Source of the DNA: Plasmodium malariae
Lineage: Eukaryota > Apicomplexa > Aconoidasida > Haemosporida > Plasmodiidae
Assembly: GCF_900090045.1 (NCBI RefSeq)
Contig: NC_041787.1
Location: forward strand, 2,004,001 to 2,068,000
Length of the DNA: 64,000 bases
Direction: 5' to 3'
Position numbers and translations under genes: made by a program. The notes under the pieces were generated by a model, which saw nothing but the letters and a program-made list of their open reading frames with translations, was not told the DNA's origin and searched no databases. How positions within the stretch are numbered: position 1 is the first letter of the stretch; each line of letters begins with the position of its first letter. Below, one piece after another: positions 56,640 through 64,000 of the stretch.

Positions 56640-56935
56640 GTACTTATTCGTATGTACGTAAGTGTATGTATGTATGTATGTATGTATGCATATGTACGTA
56701 AGTGTATGTATGTATATATTTGTACGTATGTATAAGTATGTATGTGTGCATATGTACGTAAGTGTATGTATGTATGTATGTATGTATGCATTTGTACGTA
56801 TGTATAAGTATGTATGCGCGCATTTGTACTTAAGCGTAAGCATGTAAGCGCGCATATGTACTTAAGTGTAAGCATGTAAGCGCGCATATGTACTTAAGTG
56901 TAAGCATGTAAGCGTGCATTTGTATGTACGTACAT
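56640..56935. repeat. TATGTACGTAAGTG repeats and a 32-bp repeat upstream of the giant gene
   Basis: First about 180 bp of GTATGTATG with recurring TACGTAAGTGTATG. Then three 32-bp copies at 56821-56852, 56853-56884 and 56885-56916, each ending GTAAGCGCG or GTAAGCGTG. They lie within 80-360 bp of the start codon. Frames on both strands are artefacts. Confidence 0.9.
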
Positions 56936-56995
56936 GTATGTGTGTGTGCTTACATGTCGTAATTTTATTTTGAAAAAACAACTTTGCAAATAAAT

Positions 56996-59900
56996 ATGAG
57001 CAACTACATATGGAATAACACGTATTCGTTAGAGTTTTTAAGTGAAGACTTCTACGATTTAAATATAAGTACAAAGGACAATGTGTATGAAATAGTGAAA
57101 AGGAAGAAAGACGGAAACGAGGTGGAGAATTTGAATATAAATATTAGTAATCACATATGTATGTTTGTTCAGTTATTAGACAATCTGTTAGGTAAGATAA
57201 GTTATAACAATAGTCCAATCAACGATACGTTAAATTATAAGAAATTATTTGATGTGTTTAATTTTATTAAGAATCAGCTATATAATTGTGATTACAGTTT
57301 GTTTTTAAGAATATATTCTATTTATTATACCTACAATCATCGAAAAAATGGCTATCTAGATGTGAACAATTTGTATTCATTCATTTTAGATATAATAAAT
57401 AAAATTGAAAATTTAAATGAGAATAATTTCTTAATATTACCAGGGGGATTTTATTTACAAAAAGAAAAGTTGTTAGTAAAAATTTTATATATTATACATA
57501 AAAAAAATAATCTATATAGTTTTGCTGTTTTAAACAATTCTATATATGGTATTCAATACCATTCGTTCAAAGTGGATGATATAGATAACTTGGGTGTTCT
57601 ACTAAGAGATGTCATATTATGTATAAAAAATATTAACAAAAATTACTTAACAAATTCATTATTTTGGTTATGTTTATATCGTTTGTATATATTTCCAAAT
57701 ACAGAAAATGTTGATATATTATATCAGATATTATTGCCCTATTTAAATAATTCGTTTTTAACAAATAACTGGAATTTAAGTAACAACAAAACTGTTCGAG
57801 TAGTTGATCACACAGGTAGTAAAGATGGATCTTCTGACTTAAGCAAAGATATTTACCCCAGTGATAGTACCACAAGTATAGAGGCAAATAAAGTTTCAAA
57901 TTTTAAAATTTACAATGAATCGGTAAATCCAGGAGGAGGGAATACTTCTAACCAGGCTAATTATTCTAACATTTTGTATGGCAATCAATATAACTTAAGC
58001 GATTTGAATGGTCTACATGACAAATCTAGTGGCCTGAAGAGTACAGATAATTTAGTAGCGCTTAGAACAATAAATAGTGCAAACAGTACGAACAAGTTTG
58101 ACAAAATGGACGGTTTTAATCAGATGAGTGGTTTGGACAATTTTGGCAATGTGTACCATAACGGTGATAGTAAGACGCATCCTACTGCTAACCATTTTAA
58201 TGGAATTGATTTGGGGCATGCTACATTTTACAGTAATGAGGAAGGTAAAAACATGTTCACTAATAACATTTTTAACGATAACATACATGGAAACATGCGG
58301 GAGGATAAACATATGAATTATTACGGATCGAGAAATGAGAGAATGAAAAAAGGAAAGACAACAAAAGAAAATGATAAATATGGAGGTATATATGTTAATA
58401 TATATAAAAATAAATTTACTTCCTTTTCAATGAGTTTATATTATTCTATAATATATATGTTGAAAGTTCTGAACATTCAGGAGGAAGATATTGAGGTATG
58501 TAAAATTTTTATATATTATAGTATTGTTTTGAAGTTATGTGATGACCTGTTCAGGCTTGATCAAACCGAACGGAAAGAAGCAAAAGCGGAAAATAGAGGC
58601 AGGGGTAGTGATGGGAAATATAGCAGCACTAACACTAATAACAACAGCAATAACAATAACGATAGCAATCAGGTGTACGATAGTATTAGTTATGGCAGTT
58701 TCAATGGTAAAGGTAATTACAGTAACGATTACTTCTACAACGACACTTACAATTACAATCAGAGTCAGAACTACAGCCATAACTACAGCCATAACTACAG
58801 CAACAACCAGAGCTACAATTCTGTTAATAACAGAGGAGGATTTCCCAATGGAAATGGTGGAAATAATAATAATACCAATGAGTACAATTCCCACGCAGCA
58901 GAAAACCTTTTCAGTAGGAACAACGAAAGGAAGAGTAGCAACAGCAAGATAGATCGTGTCTTTTTTGTTTTCCTGGATATGAGTGTAAGAAAGTTGTGTG
59001 TGCTTTTCCATATATATTTTTACAAAATGAAAGTAGGTATATATGATATTAAGAAAATAATTAATAGTGATATTTTGAATGATATATTGAAAAAGGTGTT
59101 ATTTGTGAAATATATGTATAACAAGATGGAAGTAAAATTATATTCAGACTTAACATTAAATGTTGATATTATAATAAATAGAAACTACAACAATTCTATA
59201 AAGTTTCCTATGTATGTAAAATTTGAAGAAGAATTACATAAAAATTATCGTAAAATTGAAATTAAAAAAGATATTAATATTCCTATATCTTTTTATATTT
59301 CCAAAAGGACTGTTAATACATTTAATGATTTATATATTATATTATATCAAACTAATTTAATTACAAATATTTTAATAAATCAAAAAAGATATATAAGACA
59401 TTGTTACTTGTTAGCCTTTTCTTTTATTAGTCACATAATAAATAATGTTTTACCATCTCCTAAACATTTTATTTTTTTATCAAAATTTCACACAATGAAT
59501 AAAGCTTTACAGGCAAGCATTTTTAATGAAATATATCACATGCACAATAACATATATTTTATAACATGCTCCATAAATGAAAATAAGCAAATAGTAATGT
59601 ATAAAATTATTAACTGTTCCATGTTACTATTTTTATACGATTTTTTGTTAAGGATTCCTTGTGTTGATATTTGTTCAATTTTTTCAATTCATTATAACGG
59701 ATTTTCGTCTAAACCTAGTAGACCTATATGCCATTGTAGATCAAAGGATAGGCAGCAGAATCATCGGGAAAAGGGAATGGGGGATAAAAAACATTTTATC
59801 CATGGAGAAAAGGAAAGAAGATCCGCTAACGACTGCAATGTTGGTATATTGAGTCCAAGTTGTAGCATTAGCAATAGCAATGGTACTAGTAATGGTAATG

Positions 59901-62900
59901 TTAATGGTTTCAATTTGAATAAGTTAAACATCAGTATACCTTGTAGCAGTTCTAAGAGTGGTCATGGTGTGCAAACTCGTGTAAAAAGTTTGAACGTAGC
60001 AGGCAAATATTCACAAAGTAATGCAAACAATAATGATAGCTACTCATCGTTAGATGAATGCATGCATAAAACTGAGGACTCCCTGAAACTGTCAGGCTAT
60101 TGTATTGACATATCGGTATTAGAATGCTTTAGTAACTATATTTTAATAATAAACCCTAAATTGAATATAATAAGATCAGATGTTATTGAATATTTTTACA
60201 AAATTAATGAAAAGAAAATTAACAAGAACAGTCAGTTGTTTTTGTTTGAAAAAAGTGGGGACATAAATACTAGTGAAATAGAAATATTAGAGAATATAAG
60301 TTTAGATCTAGGATTAGATAGAAAAAAAAATAATATAATAGAATATTATTGTGGAGAAAATCAATTATTTAAACAATTAGTACCTGAGTTTTATCATTTA
60401 AGAGATATGCTATTCTTATTTAAGTCCTATATGTGTCCATATATTGACAAATTACCTCCTGTAAGGGTATATAAATATGATGATATTAACTTGAAATTTA
60501 CTTATAAAAATAAATTATATATTAGTGTATTTAATAGGAAAATTGATATATGTGGATATATGTGTCAGAATAAAGATACCAAGTTAAATTTCTTTTCCTT
60601 CATTTATCAATTTATGCAATCATATGAAAATAAAAAAAATAATTGCATATTAACATATTCCAATCCGAATATGTACACAAATACTTATATTGAAAATGAA
60701 CTAGATGTTTTGTATGTAAACGATTTACCTTTTTTTCATCCATCTTTAGATTTAAGGGATGTAGAAATTTTGCTTCAATATTTGACTGTACCTTATATTA
60801 GGATACCATTAATTTTAGAATTTTTTTGTGATAAAAAGAGAATAAAAAGTTTTCAGTCTTTTGACATTCAACAATTATTATTGTGTATTTTGTTTGAACC
60901 GTACATATTTAAAAATAAATATAAAACTATTCAAGAGGATAATTTTATTCCTTCAAAGGATAGAAATATATTTGCAACCAAATACGGTCTATTAATTAAT
61001 GAACTAATTCTAAGCCCAAAGAATATTTTATGTAGTATTTACACATATCTGGAATTACTCTTCAGTTTTGATAAGGAAAATAGTAATAGCGGAAGAGTTA
61101 ATATTGTTTTTATCATCATGATATGTACATATGTCAACTCGTACATAAAATTAATCGTTGAAACGAATAAGGAAATCAGATTTAATTTGGAAAACATTAA
61201 AAATATACTTGTGAAGATTGGGTTGGCCAACAGAGAGAAGATTTTATCTCGTTGTGGTAAAGACAAGGAACCAAGTGGAAGTAGAACTAAAAGTAGAAAT
61301 AGAAGTAAGAACGAAAGAGCAGGAAGAGGGGGAAGAAAAAGGAAAAAACAAATGAAAAGAAAAATTCGTACACTGAATAAGCTTAGAAAAAAACTCATAA
61401 AAAATGAATTATACTGTTCGGATGAGGTTTTATTACATCTAGATACGTATTATAAAAAAATAAAAACAAAATTAGAAAATGAAATAATAGAAATTTTATT
61501 AAAATATATTAGAATATGTGTACAGAAGAATGATATAACCACATGTTGTATTTATCATGGATGTATTTTGTTAATATATAAGGACATAAAGTTTAGAGAG
61601 CTAAATAAAAGTAATGCAAAGAATTTATTATCCTCCATATTTTTTATCTTAACATACTATAATTTTACTGCTGAAACGAATTCTGCTGATTTAAAAAATA
61701 TATATGGATTAGGTTCCCTTTTTGTTAATACAAATGATCATGTTGAGAACACTGTAAAAATAGTTAAGAAGTATGAAAGGACACCTAAGGATATGCTTAA
61801 TGATACGAATAAACAGAATGAGGAGAATACTTTTTCTCTTTTGATTAAAACCTTTTCCTTATGTGAATGTGATATCTTTATTTCAATACATAAACAAAGA
61901 AATATGTTGTTAAAATATTTGGAAAAAAATGAAATGGATCGAAATGTTATATTTGAACATACTATTCACATATGCGCATGTGTTCATGAAAATAATAAAA
62001 ATGTGTATAATCGTACAATTAGTAAATACAATTCTAATATCTTCCTAAATTTTCACTCAAATGAAAATGTTATAAGAAAATGGTTACCTGCGCATAAATT
62101 TAAGCACATTGGAATTTATACCATAGAAAATGCTCATAATGAGATGAATGCTACACGTGTGAAGGAAAAACAGAGAGATAAAATTGAGGTGGATAAAAAC
62201 AGAGGGACTAACACGAATTACTATTTCACGTCCTCCACTTCGCCATCCTCGACCATCTCATCCGTTTCGTCTGCTTCCTTCGATTCGTTGAATTCAGTCG
62301 ATACGTTCAATACATCTTCGTCCCTTAGATCGTTTCATAGAAACAATGATGATGATGCTGATTATATGTCCAAAGGGGTGGAGAAGGGGGAGAGGGAAGT
62401 AGTAGGTGAAGAGGGGAATGAAAAATTTTCATTCTCTGTCGATAATGCTAGAGTTAGGAATGATCTTAGACCAGAATATGAAGCTGAAAAAAGAGAAGGG
62501 TTATCTGGCACCCTTGACAAGATGGGAGATGGAACAAATAAGGATGATGATAATGTCATTATAAGCACACAGATGAAAGATAGTGAAATGATTACTATTT
62601 TCGAGGGTAATAATGAACATGTTGTGGGGGAAAAAGGTAAGGAAGTATGTTCTAAAAAGCAGGAAAATGATAAGATGAAGAAAGAGAAAAACAAAAAGGA
62701 CAATGGGGTGGAAGAGATGGCTATCAGATTTAAAGGGAGTAGAAAAAAAAAAAGATACAGCGAATATTTAATGGACTGGGCAGATCAGGGCAATAGCATC
62801 AGTAATAACAATGGTTACATATATCATAGTAACAACTGCAGCGCTAAACGTAGCGATAACAACAATGGGAGTGATGGGAAGAATGCAGGGGTGAACCCGC

Positions 62901-64000
62901 TGCACGATACGGAATCTATGCACAACAACACGCAGAACAATATACTAAATTTTCCTTCGTTTTTTAAAAATAATGAGAATTCTGTGGTCAATGAAAAGAG
63001 GAAAAAAAAAAAGGAAAGGAGGAAGAAGGATAGCATTTTAAGTAATAACAAGTACATTTCGTATATTAAAAAAATTTTAAAGGAGAAGAATATTTTAATT
63101 AATTTACAGCTATTTACCTTTTCGTACAAAGATAATAATATTATCACGTTAAATGAAAACATTAAGAAGTTTAAAAGCTATAGAGATGTTTTTATGTACA
63201 GCAAGAATTATATGAACACGGACAGGAGAAAAAAAGTACATAAAATGAAAAAAAATATTAAAGTGCTTATTACTCAGTCTTACCAAAATTTCTGCACATT
63301 TAATATTATAGGGAAAAAGCATAACTTAGAAGTATGGAGAAATTCGAAAAAAGTGACAATGAAAAATTTGATGAGTTATGAATATGACAAGTCCAAAATA
63401 TTTTACATCAAAAGTACTAGTCTTCTAAATAACATGAAATGTTTGGGAAATAGCAATATTATCGGTAACAGTAATATTAACAGTTACAATAACAGTAATA
63501 TGAGCAGTTACAATAACAGCAATAATATCAGTAACAATATTGGTAACAGTAACGGTAATGACAATGGTAATAGTGTTAGTAATAGGAATAGGAATGATGA
63601 GGAAGGTGGAGATGAGTTTAACAACAGAAGTATGAATATGACAAGCTTCTATAATTTCCTGTCGGGTGAGGTAAAGAACGGGGTACTATACGAACAGGAG
63701 AATAATGATATATATATAAGAATCATATGGAAATATAATACGAATGAATTAAATAAAATTAATGGGCATGATACGAAAGGTGCTAAAATGAATGCAGAGG
63801 AATATAAAGCAAGGGAAAATGCGTTGGACAAAAATGAAGATAATAGTTGCAAAAAAGATTACTACGATTTGAAATCATTCAATATAAATTACGAAACACA
63901 GAATATTGAGGGTTTATTTAATTTTAAATATGAAGAGAATCAGTATGATAGCAGTTTAATTAATACTACTGAGGAATCTTCCTTTAGTGACGAAACTAGG
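56996..64000 (+). CDS. Giant conserved protein, N-terminal 2335 residues (runs off the window)
   Basis: One uninterrupted frame from the ATG at 56996 (context AAATATG) to the window edge, with no stop in 2335 codons. Conserved, hydrophobic-core segments alternate with Asn/Ser-rich inserts (about 265-450, 520-650, 920-1025, 1415-1450, 1720-1965, 2150-2205). Segments with a folded look include residues 147-185 (LPGGFYLQKEKLLVKILYII, then SFAVLNNSIYGIQYHSF) and 1255-1300 (LRDVEILLQYLTVPYIRIPL, then FDIQQLLLCILFEPY). Both resemble, from memory, parts of the very large eukaryotic proteins that carry DUF3638/DUF3645 and are often labelled ubiquitin-hydrolase-like. Those diagnostic domains would lie further C-terminal, beyond the window. 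Function is therefore not established. No signal peptide or membrane segments are seen in the first 200 residues. Confidence 0.85.
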   Translation, partial: MSNYIWNNTYSLEFLSEDFYDLNISTKDNVYEIVKRKKDGNEVENLNINISNHICMFVQLLDNLLGKISYNNSPINDTLNYKKLFDVFNFIKNQLYNCDYSLFLRIYSIYYTYNHRKNGYLDVNNLYSFILDIINKIENLNENNFLILPGGFYLQKEKLLVKILYIIHKKNNLYSFAVLNNSIYGIQYHSFKVDDIDNLGVLLRDVILCIKNINKNYLTNSLFWLCLYRLYIFPNTENVDILYQILLPYLNNSFLTNNWNLSNNKTVRVVDHTGSKDGSSDLSKDIYPSDSTTSIEANKVSNFKIYNESVNPGGGNTSNQANYSNILYGNQYNLSDLNGLHDKSSGLKSTDNLVALRTINSANSTNKFDKMDGFNQMSGLDNFGNVYHNGDSKTHPTANHFNGIDLGHATFYSNEEGKNMFTNNIFNDNIHGNMREDKHMNYYGSRNERMKKGKTTKENDKYGGIYVNIYKNKFTSFSMSLYYSIIYMLKVLNIQEEDIEVCKIFIYYSIVLKLCDDLFRLDQTERKEAKAENRGRGSDGKYSSTNTNNNSNNNNDSNQVYDSISYGSFNGKGNYSNDYFYNDTYNYNQSQNYSHNYSHNYSNNQSYNSVNNRGGFPNGNGGNNNNTNEYNSHAAENLFSRNNERKSSNSKIDRVFFVFLDMSVRKLCVLFHIYFYKMKVGIYDIKKIINSDILNDILKKVLFVKYMYNKMEVKLYSDLTLNVDIIINRNYNNSIKFPMYVKFEEELHKNYRKIEIKKDINIPISFYISKRTVNTFNDLYIILYQTNLITNILINQKRYIRHCYLLAFSFISHIINNVLPSPKHFIFLSKFHTMNKALQASIFNEIYHMHNNIYFITCSINENKQIVMYKIINCSMLLFLYDFLLRIPCVDICSIFSIHYNGFSSKPSRPICHCRSKDRQQNHREKGMGDKKHFIHGEKERRSANDCNVGILSPSCSISNSNGTSNGNVNGFNLNKLNISIPCSSSKSGHGVQTRVKSLNVAGKYSQSNANNNDSYSSLDECMHKTEDSLKLSGYCIDISVLECFSNYILIINPKLNIIRSDVIEYFYKINEKKINKNSQLFLFEKSGDINTSEIEILENISLDLGLDRKKNNIIEYYCGENQLFKQLVPEFYHLRDMLFLFKSYMCPYIDKLPPVRVYKYDDINLKFTYKNKLYISVFNRKIDICGYMCQNKDTKLNFFSFIYQFMQSYENKKNNCILTYSNPNMYTNTYIENELDVLYVNDLPFFHPSLDLRDVEILLQYLTVPYIRIPLILEFFCDKKRIKSFQSFDIQQLLLCILFEPYIFKNKYKTIQEDNFIPSKDRNIFATKYGLLINELILSPKNILCSIYTYLELLFSFDKENSNSGRVNIVFIIMICTYVNSYIKLIVETNKEIRFNLENIKNILVKIGLANREKILSRCGKDKEPSGSRTKSRNRSKNERAGRGGRKRKKQMKRKIRTLNKLRKKLIKNELYCSDEVLLHLDTYYKKIKTKLENEIIEILLKYIRICVQKNDITTCCIYHGCILLIYKDIKFRELNKSNAKNLLSSIFFILTYYNFTAETNSADLKNIYGLGSLFVNTNDHVENTVKIVKKYERTPKDMLNDTNKQNEENTFSLLIKTFSLCECDIFISIHKQRNMLLKYLEKNEMDRNVIFEHTIHICACVHENNKNVYNRTISKYNSNIFLNFHSNENVIRKWLPAHKFKHIGIYTIENAHNEMNATRVKEKQRDKIEVDKNRGTNTNYYFTSSTSPSSTISSVSSASFDSLNSVDTFNTSSSLRSFHRNNDDDADYMSKGVEKGEREVVGEEGNEKFSFSVDNARVRNDLRPEYEAEKREGLSGTLDKMGDGTNKDDDNVIISTQMKDSEMITIFEGNNEHVVGEKGKEVCSKKQENDKMKKEKNKKDNGVEEMAIRFKGSRKKKRYSEYLMDWADQGNSISNNNGYIYHSNNCSAKRSDNNNGSDGKNAGVNPLHDTESMHNNTQNNILNFPSFFKNNENSVVNEKRKKKKERRKKDSILSNNKYISYIKKILKEKNILINLQLFTFSYKDNNIITLNENIKKFKSYRDVFMYSKNYMNTDRRKKVHKMKKNIKVLITQSYQNFCTFNIIGKKHNLEVWRNSKKVTMKNLMSYEYDKSKIFYIKSTSLLNNMKCLGNSNIIGNSNINSYNNSNMSSYNNSNNISNNIGNSNGNDNGNSVSNRNRNDEEGGDEFNNRSMNMTSFYNFLSGEVKNGVLYEQENNDIYIRIIWKYNTNELNKINGHDTKGAKMNAEEYKARENALDKNEDNSCKKDYYDLKSFNINYETQNIEGLFNFKYEENQYDSSLINTTEESSFSDETR

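Larger units (their letters stand above)
53358..56995. other. Long divergent intergenic region, no gene recognised
   Basis: About 3.6 kb between the coiled-coil gene and the giant gene, so both promoters should be here. Contents are an AAATAATAAGAAAAT-type repeat (about 54040-54130), a (TA)n tract (about 54250-54292), poly-A/T runs, and a repeat-rich 5' flank of the giant gene (56640-56935). No frame is supported. Confidence 0.65.

Noticed and set aside
58535..59011. Minus-strand frame of Val/Ile/Ala repeats opposite the giant gene
   Set aside because: Antisense of the Asn/Ser/Tyr-rich insert; the plus frame is open far beyond it on both sides.

Overview
The window is very AT-rich nuclear DNA of a malaria parasite (Plasmodium, not P. 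falciparum-like in every detail; the species cannot be fixed from sequence alone). The signs are long (TA)n and poly-A/poly-T tracts, Asn/Lys-rich low-complexity inserts inside conserved domains, short AT-rich introns with GT/AG borders, and the products themselves: a CELF-type RNA-binding protein, a DDI1 retropepsin, a COPI-associated protein, TRM82, a dihydrouridine synthase and an aldo-keto reductase. From memory this order resembles the P. falciparum chromosome 14 block that holds DDI1 (PF3D7_1409300); that was not checked.

Layout. 1-4933: no gene seen. 4934-6421 (-): RNA-binding protein with RRM-RRM-WW-RRM. 12052-14382 (+): a helical-repeat (heptatricopeptide-like) protein, probably organellar. 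15394-17904 (-) and 19961-21736 (-): two tandem histidine-phosphatase (phosphoglycerate mutase-like) paralogues with N-terminal membrane anchors and large repeat insertions. 24518-28648 (-): a repeat-rich protein of about 1346 aa with a single-base frame break inside a 24-bp repeat. 33825-35775 (+): four-exon COPI-associated membrane protein. 37184-38290 (-): DDI1. 41034-42094 (+): three-exon small protein of unknown function. 42693-45797 (-): aldo-keto reductase-like protein with a probable organelle leader and a degenerate catalytic tetrad. 47199-49007 (+): TRM82. 50217-51245 (+): DUS1. 51967-53357 (-): two-exon coiled-coil protein. 56996 to beyond 64000 (+): a giant protein, N-terminal 2335 residues only.

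How the genes relate. There are no operons. Genes alternate in direction, giving long divergent (promoter) gaps of about 1.4-5.6 kb and short convergent (3') gaps of about 0.6-1.4 kb. TRM82 and DUS1 are neighbouring same-strand genes that both act on tRNA modification. The intergenic DNA and several introns carry many tandem repeats (14/28, 15, 22, 24, 25 and 32 bp). Most of the longest open frames in those places are by-products of the repeats.

Gene models were refined by hand. DDI1 starts at an internal ATG; the COPI-associated gene, the 41-kb gene, TRM82, the coiled-coil gene and the 24.5-28.6 kb gene need introns. Two genes (24.5-28.6 kb and the first phosphatase) look broken by one missing base in or near short homopolymers, most simply explained as assembly errors. 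No CRISPR, tRNA, rRNA, phage or transposon was seen. The most interesting items are the apparently catalytically dead aldo-keto reductase, the tandem membrane-anchored phosphatase pair, the giant protein, and the splice-signal-bearing tandem repeats.
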